Numbered from the stretch's first letter, positions 1 to 5,270 are shown. The stretch: DNA of 5,270 nucleotides from Deltaproteobacteria bacterium (GCA_020861205.1 JAJBSY010000035.1:1-5270), one strand, 5' to 3'. The notes: a model not told the origin generated them from the letters alone. Translations and numbers: made by a program.

Positions 1-599
1 GAGGTTGCGAAAAGGGGCGCTTCGTCCACTTTTTTTATGTTCATTTGCGCGTAGACATCATCGGGAAGGTAAGGGTCGAAGCCTTGGACGGTTATGTCGA
101 AAGCCTGCGCGCGCTTGGCGACCGCCCGGGCGATGCTGCCGCAGCCATAGAGCCCCAACGTGGTTTCGGCCAGGCGCGGGATGGGTTTGGCCTCAATAAA
201 CGACCAGTTGTTGTTTTTCACCTGGTTGTTCAGGAACGCGACCTTGCGGACCAGCGTGAGCAGGAGAGCCATGGTATGGTCGGCTACCTCGCCCTGGCAG
301 TAGTCCGGCACGTTGGCGACCATGATCCCCTTGCGGGAGGCGGCGTCGATGTCGATATTGTTATACCCGATACCCGTGCGGACGATGATTTTGCATTTGT
401 CCAGGGCGTTGATGATCTTTTCGGTGATCGGCGCGTAAACGACGATCAGGCCGTCCGCGTCTTTCGCTCCCGCTATGATGGCATTTTCGTCGGTTGTTTT
501 CAGGCAGACGAAATCAAACCCTTTCTGTTTGGCGATGCCTTCTTCAGTGGCAAAATCGGGAAAGCCTCCCAAGTCCGTCATTACGATTTTCTGTGCCAT
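1..599 (-). CDS. D-2-hydroxyacid dehydrogenase, CtBP-like (partial, 3' end outside window)
   Basis: NAD-dependent oxidoreductase of the D-isomer 2-hydroxyacid dehydrogenase family, expected to interconvert a 2-keto acid and a D-2-hydroxy acid in the cytoplasm. The frame is open from the ATG at 599-597 to the window edge (199 codons of a usual 310-350). Visible landmarks are the N-terminal IVMTDLGGFPD (5-15), YAPIT (55-59), the RTGIGYNNIDIDAA substrate/cofactor-domain block (74-87), NVPDY (96-100), EVADH.MALLL (104-114), the Rossmann motif GLYGCGSIARAVA (149-161) and the post-beta2 acidic FDPYLPDD (174-181). The FPD and NVPDY blocks resemble the CtBP-like subgroup. The motif reads GxGxxA, the third glycine being alanine (A157). 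The catalytic Arg/Glu/His residues would lie in the missing part. The start is fixed by an in-frame TGA at 614-612 and a purine run GAGAGAA (613-607) 7 nt upstream. The family is well supported; the substrate is unknown. Confidence 0.93.
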   Translation of the reverse strand, partial: MAQKIVMTDLGGFPDFATEEGIAKQKGFDFVCLKTTDENAIIAGAKDADGLIVVYAPITEKIINALDKCKIIVRTGIGYNNIDIDAASRKGIMVANVPDYCQGEVADHTMALLLTLVRKVAFLNNQVKNNNWSFIEAKPIPRLAETTLGLYGCGSIARAVAKRAQAFDITVQGFDPYLPDDVYAQMNIKKVDEAPLFAT

Positions 600-717
600 G
601 TCGTCATTCTCTCATGGTTGAAGGTTGCATCTTATCCGCGACCTGCCTGGAAAGCCGGGTAAGGCCCGAACATGGCGGAAACCCTTGGCTCGCAATGCGA
701 TCGCTGTTTATATATTT

Positions 718-730
718 TTGGTCTGACCAA
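718..730. promoter_or_regulatory. GntR/FadR-type operator, perfect copy nearest the gene
   Basis: This is the perfect palindrome TTGGTCTGACCAA centred on 724, about 125 bp upstream of the dehydrogenase ATG. On the minus strand it is followed at once by an AT-rich run containing TATAAA (712-707). The site would overlap the spacer of a second, weak promoter if one exists there; otherwise it could act as a roadblock or an auxiliary looping site. Confidence 0.65.
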
Positions 731-773
731 TTTCCCGAGACAAATTCAAAATTTACCAACAAGGAGAGCTATT

Positions 774-786
774 TTGGTCTGACCAA
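774..786. promoter_or_regulatory. GntR/FadR-type operator, perfect copy
   Basis: This is the perfect 13-bp palindrome TTGGTCTGACCAA centred on 780. It sits inside an 18-bp stretch (772-789) repeated identically at 716-733, exactly 56 bp away. Identity beyond the palindrome suggests either local duplication or a longer recognition sequence with A/T-rich flanks. Confidence 0.65.
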
Positions 787-801
787 TTTTTAGGGTTACT
801 T

Positions 802-814
802 TTGGCCTGACCGA
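802..814. promoter_or_regulatory. GntR/FadR-type operator, degenerate copy
   Basis: The plus strand reads TTGGCCTGACCGA, two mismatches from the consensus (C at 806, G at 813). Its centre at 808 is 28 bp from the centre of the next copy (780) and 51 bp from the promoter-proximal copy (859). It is probably a lower-affinity site in the transcribed leader. Confidence 0.5.
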
Positions 815-852
815 TCTCTGTACCGCATATACCACTCGGGTGTGAAAGCGAT

Positions 853-865
853 TCGGTCTGACCAA
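853..865. promoter_or_regulatory. GntR/FadR-type operator, copy nearest the promoter
   Basis: The plus strand reads TCGGTCTGACCAA, one mismatch from the perfect palindrome TTGGTCTGACCAA. It spans about +5 to +17 of the predicted dehydrogenase transcript, a classic position for blocking initiation or promoter clearance. The half-site arrangement TGGTC-N-GACCA is like the operators of FadR/FCD-subfamily GntR regulators such as PdhR and LldR. Which regulator binds is inferred, not seen. Confidence 0.65.
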
Positions 866-877
866 TTATGAAAGAAA

Positions 878-905
878 TTTATACGAGAACATGACCGTGT
901 GTCAA
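878..905 (-). promoter_or_regulatory. sigma70-type promoter driving the dehydrogenase
   Basis: On the minus strand a perfect -35 TTGACA (905-900) is followed after 16 nt by the -10 TATAAA (883-878). The start of transcription is expected near 871-869, giving a leader of about 270 nt before the ATG at 599. It is the best promoter-like sequence in the window, and its near-consensus strength fits a gene controlled mainly by repression. One TTGGTCTGACCAA-type palindrome (853-865) begins a few bases past the predicted start. A weaker possible second -10, TATAAA at 712-707, lies beside the operator at 718-730 but has no good -35. Confidence 0.72.
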
Positions 906-915
906 TATCTCCGTC

Positions 916-925
916 TTTGCGCAAA
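916..925. promoter_or_regulatory. 10-bp palindrome upstream of the -35 box
   Basis: TTTGCGCAAA is a perfect palindrome centred about 50 bp upstream of the predicted transcription start, a position often used by activators that contact RNA polymerase. I do not recognise it as the site of a specific regulator, and a palindrome this short can occur by chance. Confidence 0.25.
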
Positions 926-963
926 AACCTTGGGAGAGAGTATAGTTCCGTAAAACATCCCGG

Positions 964-971
964 AAACGTTT
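964..971. promoter_or_regulatory. 8-bp palindrome AAACGTTT
   Basis: AAACGTTT lies about 97 bp upstream of the predicted start. The core resembles the centre of LacI-family operators, but the match is short, no regulator is in view and chance occurrence is plausible. Confidence 0.2.
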
Positions 972-1027
972 ACTAATTTTTTTTGCCATATAAAATCAGT
1001 ATATTAGTTGCAACAAGATGAAGGAGG

Positions 1028-1750
1028 CTAGGCGGAACCGCCCAGGTAGGCCGCCTGCACTTCCGGGTTGGCCAGAAGATTTTCAGCGTCGTCTTCCAGG
1101 ACGATTTTTCCGACTTCCATGACGTAGCCCCGGGTGGCGATTTTCAACGCGGCCCGCGCGTTTTGTTCCACCAGGATGACGGTGACGCCGCGCTCGTTGA
1201 TTTCCCGGACCGAGTCGAAGATGGAACGGACAAGGATGGGAGCGAGTCCTAGTGACGGTTCGTCCAGCAGGAGGACCTTGGGGTCCCCCATCAGGGCGCG
1301 GGCGATCGCGAGCATCTGCTGCTCGCCGCCGGAAAGCGTCCCCGCGAGCTGGTCGAGCCGTTCCTCGAGGCGGGGAAACAGCTCGAAGATCCAATCCCGG
1401 ATTTCCGCTGTCCGGACGGTATTTTTCCTGGTGTACGCGCCGAGGGCCAGATTCTCTTCCACGGTCAGGGTGTTGAACACGCGCCTGCCTTCCGGGGAAT
1501 GGGTTATGCCCATGCGGACGATTTCATGGCTCGGCAGGGTGTGCAGGGGCTCGCCCTCGAAGAATATGCCGCCGCCGCTGGGTTTCAGCAAACCGCTGAT
1601 CGCCGTTAAGGTGGTTGTCTTGCCCGCGCCGTTGGCGCCGAGAATCGCCACGATTTCGCCCTTGCCGGCCCGCACGGTGATGCCGTGCAGGGCTTCCACC
1701 CTGCCGTGGCGGACGCGTAAATCGTTCAATTCCAGATAGGGAGTGCCCAT
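1028..1750 (-). CDS. livF: branched-chain amino acid ABC transporter ATP-binding protein LivF
   Basis: One of the two cytoplasmic ATPases that energise the Liv importer. At 240 aa it has the normal LivF length. Walker A is GANGAGKT (38-45), the HSPEGRRVF block (84-92) carries the LivF-type PEGRR in place of a standard Q-loop, the ABC signature is LSGGE (139-143), and Walker B is VLLLDEP (159-165). The switch position reads VEQN (194-197), with Gln where most ABC ATPases have His; this is usual in LivF and distinguishes it from LivG. The start ATG (1750-1748) has AGGA (1760-1757) 6 nt upstream, and the gene lies 19 nt after livG. It ends with TAG at 1030-1028 and is the last gene of the transporter block. 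Confidence 0.96.
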   Translation of the reverse strand: MGTPYLELNDLRVRHGRVEALHGITVRAGKGEIVAILGANGAGKTTTLTAISGLLKPSGGGIFFEGEPLHTLPSHEIVRMGITHSPEGRRVFNTLTVEENLALGAYTRKNTVRTAEIRDWIFELFPRLEERLDQLAGTLSGGEQQMLAIARALMGDPKVLLLDEPSLGLAPILVRSIFDSVREINERGVTVILVEQNARAALKIATRGYVMEVGKIVLEDDAENLLANPEVQAAYLGGSA

Positions 1751-1769
1751 GGCGTATCCTTTGCCGACG

Positions 1770-2531
1770 CTATTCGTCCGTGCCGAGGTAAGCTTCGATA
1801 ACCTGCGGGTTTTTCTTGATTTCCGAAGGGATGCCTTCCGCGATCACCGCGCCGTATTCCAGAACGACAAGCTTTTGGCAGACCCGCATGACAAGGTTCA
1901 TGTCGTGCTCGATCAGCAGCACGGTGATGCCCCGCTTCCGGATGGACCGGATGAGGGTGATGAGGTCGGCGGTCTCCTGTTCGTTCATGCCGCCGGCGGG
2001 TTCGTCCAGGATGAGGAAGCGGGGGTTCGAGGCCAGGGCCCGGGCTATTTCCAGCAAGCGCTGGTTGCCGTAGGCGAGATTGCCGGCCAGGGTTCCGTGC
2101 TCGGCGTCCAGGCCGACGAAGGCGAGCTCGCGCATGGCGCGTACCACCGCGCGCTGCTCGTCGCGCCGTTGGGACGGGGTGTGGAACATGGAGGAGAACA
2201 ACCCGGAGCGCATCCGGCAATGGTTCCCGGCCAGCACGTTTTCCAGGACGCTCATGTCCTGGAACAGGCGGATGTTCTGAAACGTGCGGGCGATGCCCAG
2301 CGATACGATCTCGTGCGGCGGCTTGCCCGTGATGTCCATGCGGTCGAAGAGGATTTCGCCCTTGTTCGGCTTGTGGTTGCCGGTGATGATGTTGAAGACC
2401 GTGGTTTTGCCGGCGCCGTTCGGGCCGATGAGCCCCATGACCGAGTTTTCCTCGACCTCGAAGCTGACACCGGCGACGGCCATCAGGCCGCCGAAGGACT
2501 TGAACAGGTTGTGCACGCTCAAGAGACTCAT
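1770..2531 (-). CDS. livG: branched-chain amino acid ABC transporter ATP-binding protein LivG
   Basis: The second cytoplasmic ATPase of the Liv importer, 253 aa, normal for the family. It shows Walker A GPNGAGKT (36-43), the Q-loop RTFQNIRLF with Q85, the LivG-specific long insertion after it (about 104-125), a degenerate signature LAYGNQ (152-157) typical of LivG, Walker B FLILDEPAGG (172-181) and the switch His in IEHDM (H209). The ATG at 2531-2529 overlaps the livM stop as ATGA, and no strong ribosome binding site is visible, so translation is probably coupled to livM. Substrate specificity is set by other subunits. Confidence 0.96.
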   Translation of the reverse strand: MSLLSVHNLFKSFGGLMAVAGVSFEVEENSVMGLIGPNGAGKTTVFNIITGNHKPNKGEILFDRMDITGKPPHEIVSLGIARTFQNIRLFQDMSVLENVLAGNHCRMRSGLFSSMFHTPSQRRDEQRAVVRAMRELAFVGLDAEHGTLAGNLAYGNQRLLEIARALASNPRFLILDEPAGGMNEQETADLITLIRSIRKRGITVLLIEHDMNLVMRVCQKLVVLEYGAVIAEGIPSEIKKNPQVIEAYLGTDE

Positions 2532-3598
2532 GACGCGCCCGTTTCGCCCGCACGTTTTTTGCCGTTCCGGCCGCTCAGGGAGAAACCCTCGTCCAGGCCG
2601 GAGGGGTATCTGTCCACCAGCGCGTCCACGTCGTAATGGCGGCGGCGGGGCGGCAACAACCCCTGGGGGCGGAAAACCATCATCAGCATCATGGCAGCCC
2701 CGAAAACCAGCATCCGGGCGCTTTCAAAACTCCGGAACACGTCCTGCAGGCCGACCAGCAGGAACGCGCCGACCAGCACCCCGGCGATGTTGCCGCTGCC
2801 GCCGAGGATGACGATGGCGAACAGGATGACGGATTCGTAAAAACCGAAGGCGGAGGGCTCGATGGTCCGGATGTTGGCCGCGTAAATGGTACCGGCCATA
2901 CCCGCCCAGAACGCGCCCAGCATGAAGGCCGCCAGTTTGTACCGGGCGACGTTGATGCCGCACCCCGACGCGGCGACGTCGTCATACCGGATGTAGTTGA
3001 GCGCCCGGCCGAACCGGGAATGTTCCAGCAAATAAAACAGGGCCACGGTCACGGCCGCGAACCCCCAGATAAGGTAAAATTGCAGTGGCGGTGTTTTGAG
3101 GGCCAGGCCGAAAAGCACGGGCCGTGAGATGCCGTAGATGCCGTTTGCCCCGCCGGTCAGGCCGAACACGTTGTTTTCCAGGGCGATGCGCACGATCTCC
3201 ACGATCCCGATGGTGACCACCAGCAGGTAATCGCCGCGCAAGTGAATGATGGGCAACGCGACCAGCAGGGCGAAAACGGCCGCCAGAATTCCGGCGACGG
3301 GCATGGTGGCGAAGACGGGCCAGGAATGGGCCGTGTTGAGGATTGCGGTCGCGTAGGCGCCCACGGCGAAGAAAGCCGTGTGCCCCATATGGAACAGGCC
3401 GGCGTGGCCGAGAATGATGTTCAGCGATAAAGCCAGGACGGCGTAAATCCCGATCTTGTTGAGCATGTCGAGCTGCGCGATGCCGTCGCCCGCCACCCCG
3501 GCCAGGGAAAGCGCCGAAGGCACCAGCGCCATGGCCGCGAAAAAAATCCCGGCGCAGACCGGAAAAGAAAACCGTCTTTTGAGGGATTCCGCCGTCAT
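2528..3598 (-). CDS. livM: branched-chain amino acid ABC transporter permease LivM
   Basis: Inner-membrane permease that pairs with LivH, 356 aa. Hydrophobic segments lie at roughly 12-33, 47-65, 98-117, 122-140, 172-191, 222-242, 254-284 and 294-309. The family landmarks are LSLNIILGHAGL (57-68), MGHTAFFAVGAYA (71-83), the FGLTGGANGI block (145-154), the cytoplasmic coupling loop around GRALNYIRYDDVAA to GINVARYKL (198-222), and ILGGSGNIAG (264-273), ending in RPQGLL (310-315). The ATG at 3598-3596 overlaps the livH TGA (ATGA). The same frame stays open upstream to 4552, but that extension is antiparallel to no feature and is simply a shifted frame across livH. A hydrophilic, basic C-terminal tail of about 40 residues follows RPQGLL, longer than in many LivM proteins. 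Confidence 0.95.
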   Translation of the reverse strand: MTAESLKRRFSFPVCAGIFFAAMALVPSALSLAGVAGDGIAQLDMLNKIGIYAVLALSLNIILGHAGLFHMGHTAFFAVGAYATAILNTAHSWPVFATMPVAGILAAVFALLVALPIIHLRGDYLLVVTIGIVEIVRIALENNVFGLTGGANGIYGISRPVLFGLALKTPPLQFYLIWGFAAVTVALFYLLEHSRFGRALNYIRYDDVAASGCGINVARYKLAAFMLGAFWAGMAGTIYAANIRTIEPSAFGFYESVILFAIVILGGSGNIAGVLVGAFLLVGLQDVFRSFESARMLVFGAAMMLMMVFRPQGLLPPRRRHYDVDALVDRYPSGLDEGFSLSGRNGKKRAGETGAS

Positions 3599-4500
3599 AG
3601 CTTGTCCGCGACCCTTTCCCCGAGAAGACCCGTCGGACGGACGATGAGAATGAGAATGAGAACGGCGAAGGCTATGGCGTCTTTCCAGGCCATGGAGATG
3701 TAGGCCGCACCCATTGCCTCGATGACCCCGAGCAGGATGCCGCCCAGCATCGCGCCGGGGATGTTGCCGATCCCGCCGAGAATGGCGGCGGTAAAGGCCT
3801 TGAGCCCAAAGCTGAATCCCATGTCGTAGGATATCTGGCCGTAGTACAGCCCCATCATGACCCCGGCCGCGCCGCCGAGGGCGGGACCGATGAGAAAGAC
3901 CAGCGAGACGATGTGGTCGACATTGATGCCCATGAGGCGCGCCGTGTCCTGATCGATGGCCACGGCCCGGATGGCCGTGCCGACCCGCGTTCTGTTGATG
4001 AACCAGTAAAGCAGGAGCATCAGGGCGACCGAGCTGCCGAAGAGGACGACGCGGGTAAGCATGATGTCCACCCCGAGGAAGGAAATCGTGGCGCTTGGAA
4101 GAATGCCGCCGGGATACACTTTGACCCGCGCGCCCCAGACCAGCATGATGGCGTTGGAAAAGAAGATGGACGCTCCGAGGGCGGAAACCACGGCCGCCAG
4201 GCGGTTCGACCGCCGCAAGGGGCGGTAGGCGACGCGCTCGAGCAGATATCCCGCGAGGGCGACCAGGCCCATGGCCATGGCGACCAAAACGCCGGCCACG
4301 GCCAGCCCGCCCATGAGTCCTTGCAGGTTGAGCGAGACGAGCAGGGTGAACCCGATATACGCGCCCAGGGTGAACAGGTCGCCGTGGGCGAAGTTGATCA
4401 GGCGCAGGATGCCGTAGACCATGGTGTAGCCCAGCGCGATGAGGGCGTAGATGCCGCCCACGGCCAAACCGTTGGTCAATTGTTGCAAGAATTCTTCCAT
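3595..4500 (-). CDS. livH: branched-chain amino acid ABC transporter permease LivH
   Basis: Inner-membrane permease, 301 aa, typical LivH length, with about eight hydrophobic segments (roughly 12-33, 37-56, 64-87, 101-121, 150-168, 194-220, 232-262, 271-288). Diagnostic blocks are GLAVGGIYALIALGYTMVYG (11-30), INFAHGDLFTLGAY (35-48), ERVAYRPLRR (88-97), the coupling loop GTAIRAVAIDQDTARLMGI (174-192), FTAAILGGIGNIPGA (236-250) and the terminal RPTGLLG (288-294). The ATG is at 4500-4498, with a modest GGACGAG-type ribosome site just upstream. The gene is separated from livK by 55 nt that contain a strong hairpin, and it overlaps livM by 4 nt. Confidence 0.96.
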   Translation of the reverse strand: MEEFLQQLTNGLAVGGIYALIALGYTMVYGILRLINFAHGDLFTLGAYIGFTLLVSLNLQGLMGGLAVAGVLVAMAMGLVALAGYLLERVAYRPLRRSNRLAAVVSALGASIFFSNAIMLVWGARVKVYPGGILPSATISFLGVDIMLTRVVLFGSSVALMLLLYWFINRTRVGTAIRAVAIDQDTARLMGINVDHIVSLVFLIGPALGGAAGVMMGLYYGQISYDMGFSFGLKAFTAAILGGIGNIPGAMLGGILLGVIEAMGAAYISMAWKDAIAFAVLILILIVRPTGLLGERVADKL

Positions 4501-4519
4501 GCTCGTCCGTCACGGGGGA

Positions 4520-4545
4520 GCGGAACCGGCGCGACCCGGTTCCGC
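4520..4545 (-). promoter_or_regulatory. intercistronic mRNA hairpin between livK and livH
   Basis: A perfect 10-bp inverted repeat, GCGGAACCGG (4520-4529) and CCGGTTCCGC (4536-4545), encloses a 6-nt loop. It lies 10 nt after the livK stop and 19 nt before the livH ATG. No U-run follows on the minus strand, so it is not a standard intrinsic terminator. Stable stems in this position are known in binding-protein transporter operons, where they protect the upstream message and make the binding protein more abundant than the permeases; that role here is inferred. Confidence 0.7.
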
Positions 4546-4555
4546 GTGGCATTGC

Positions 4556-5270
4556 TTACTTGGGTTGCAGAACGAAGCGCCCGTCCGCGCTCACTTCGTA
4601 CAAACGGTACAGGTCGCCGATACGGTCGCCTTTCTCGTCAAACGCGATGGTGCCGGTGAGGCTGTCTATGCCGTCTTTCATATCGTTGTGCAGAAACCCG
4701 GCGATGGCCGCGGGATCGGCGCCCCTGGCCCTGATCGCGGCGACGAGGACGTTGAGGGCGTCCCCCGCGGCCACGGACCAGATGGAACTGGGCTGGCTGT
4801 TGTATTTCGCCTGGTAGGCGGCGAGAAATTCTTTGGCCATCCGGTTGTCGATGTCGCCGGGCATCGGCGGGGAGATGAACCGGAAACCCGCCGCCGCGGC
4901 TCCGGCTATGGCGACGAGGTCGGTATTGTTGGTGGCGTCGCCGCCGATCATGGGGACCGACCACTTCATTTCCGCCATCTGGCGCAGGAGAAGGCCGGCC
5001 TCGTTGTAGTAGCCGGTGTAGAACACCACGTCGGGATTCAGACCCTTCAGCTTGGTGAGGATGGCGGAGTAATCCCGTTCATTGGGGACCAGCGCGTCGA
5101 AAAAGATGATCGCCGCGGTTTTCTCCCGTTCGATGCCCTGCCGGATTTCATCCGCCAGCCCCCTGGCGTAGGCGGAATTGTCATGCACGATGGCGACGTT
5201 CTTGAACCCGAGTTGCTGCAGCGTGGCGACCGCCACCCGGCCTTGCTCGTCATCGCGCGGACAGGTACGG
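4556..5270 (-). CDS. livK: branched-chain amino acid ABC transporter substrate-binding protein (partial, 5' end outside window)
   Basis: C-terminal 237 residues of a periplasmic type I substrate-binding protein that captures the ligand for LivHMGF. The frame is open to the window edge, so the signal peptide and roughly the first third are missing; the GTG at 5236-5234 is an internal valine, since family sequence RTCPRDDEQGR continues upstream of it. Recognisable blocks are VAIVHDNSAYARGLADE, ILTKLKGLNPDVVFYTGY, NEAGLLLRQM, MIGGDA, GDALNVLVAAI and LTGTIAFDEKGDR near the end. It stops with TAA at 4558-4556. Where many LivK-type proteins have Y-D-A in the late helix, this one reads G-D-A. The ligand cannot be assigned from the visible part: branched-chain amino acids are the default, but the family also binds amides, urea and aromatic acids. 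Confidence 0.93.
   Translation of the reverse strand, partial: RTCPRDDEQGRVAVATLQQLGFKNVAIVHDNSAYARGLADEIRQGIEREKTAAIIFFDALVPNERDYSAILTKLKGLNPDVVFYTGYYNEAGLLLRQMAEMKWSVPMIGGDATNNTDLVAIAGAAAAGFRFISPPMPGDIDNRMAKEFLAAYQAKYNSQPSSIWSVAAGDALNVLVAAIRARGADPAAIAGFLHNDMKDGIDSLTGTIAFDEKGDRIGDLYRLYEVSADGRFVLQPK

Larger units (their letters stand above)
600..1027. other. 428-nt AT-rich intergenic control region between livF and the dehydrogenase
   Basis: There is no credible gene here. The stretch from about 690 to 1020 is clearly more AT-rich than the flanking coding DNA. On the minus strand it contains a strong promoter (878-905), four copies of a 13-bp palindromic operator (718-730, 774-786, 802-814, 853-865), two other palindromes upstream of the promoter (916-925, 964-971), and a leader of about 270 nt before the dehydrogenase ATG. 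I see no clear intrinsic terminator after livF: the sequence downstream of its stop has no GC-rich stem followed by a U-run on the minus strand, so liv read-through into this region is possible. Confidence 0.8.

Noticed and set aside
45..662. A 205-codon plus-strand open frame
   Set aside because: It lies antisense to the dehydrogenase, whose minus-strand translation matches its family over the whole visible length. The plus-strand product shows no recognisable domain.
707..712. Second minus-strand promoter with -10 TATAAA beside the gene-proximal operator
   Set aside because: No reasonable -35 lies at 16-18 nt, and the AT-rich context makes TATAAA likely by chance. Kept only as a remark.
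718..865. Repeats considered as a CRISPR-like array
   Set aside because: The units are only 13-18 bp, palindromic, unevenly spaced (28, 51, 56 bp) and degenerate in two copies; they fit operators and not CRISPR repeats.
914..945. Plus-strand promoter-like TTGCGC and TATAGT pair
   Set aside because: The -35 is poor, the 18-nt spacer is long and it would only read antisense into the liv operon; the opposing minus-strand promoter is far better.
946..985. Possible plus-strand terminator (imperfect stem around GTAAAAC/GTTTAC followed by a T-run)
   Set aside because: The stem is short, AT-rich and bulged, and no plus-strand gene lies upstream. On the minus strand, the direction of transcription, the run is A and not U.
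1021..1027. Perfect plus-strand Shine-Dalgarno-like AAGGAGG
   Set aside because: No start codon follows at a usable distance, and the downstream plus strand is antisense to livF.
2528..4552. A single 674-codon minus-strand frame covering livH and livM
   Set aside because: Only the last 356 codons look like protein (LivM). The first 318 are an Arg/Pro/His-rich shifted frame across livH, which is itself a clear LivH in another frame. It is not a fusion protein.
1743..4659. Several long plus-strand open frames (for example 1743-2636, 2284-2811, 3913-4659)
   Set aside because: All are antisense to well-supported liv genes and have the Gly/Asp/His/Arg-rich composition expected of shadows in GC-rich DNA.

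Overview
The window is a GC-rich bacterial segment in which every convincing gene lies on the minus strand. It carries most of a high-affinity branched-chain amino acid (HAAT/Liv-type) ABC transporter operon, followed by the front part of a D-2-hydroxyacid dehydrogenase gene. The periplasmic binding protein plus two permeases point to a Gram-negative. The GC-rich coding style and protein flavour would fit a Desulfovibrio-like Desulfobacterota, but that taxonomic guess is weak because no marker gene is present.

Read along the minus strand, from high to low coordinates, the order is: livK (5' end cut off by the window, ends at 4556), a 55-nt gap with a strong hairpin, livH (4500-3595), livM (3598-2528), livG (2531-1770), livF (1750-1028), a 428-nt AT-rich non-coding region (1027-600), and a CtBP-like D-2-hydroxyacid dehydrogenase (starts at 599, 3' end cut off by the window). 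livH/livM and livM/livG are joined by ATGA overlaps and livG/livF by 19 nt, so the four membrane and ATPase genes are one translationally coupled block. LivK would capture the substrate in the periplasm, LivH/LivM form the membrane pore, and LivG/LivF hydrolyse ATP.

The most interesting part is the 600-1027 region. It holds a near-consensus sigma70-type promoter pointing at the dehydrogenase (TTGACA, 16 nt, TATAAA) and four copies of the palindrome TTGGTCTGACCAA. Two copies are perfect and embedded in an identical 18-bp direct repeat; the others have one and two mismatches. One copy sits just downstream of the predicted transcription start. The palindrome closely resembles operators of FadR/FCD-subfamily GntR repressors (PdhR/LldR type), which usually sense organic acids. 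I infer that the dehydrogenase starts a separately regulated unit controlled by such a repressor, which is not encoded in the window. Two further short palindromes lie upstream of the promoter and two tiny ORFs lie in the leader; both are speculative.

No RNA genes, CRISPR arrays, mobile elements or plus-strand genes were found. I see a well-organised but mostly known type of locus, not a clearly new system; the operator cluster is the part that merits follow-up.
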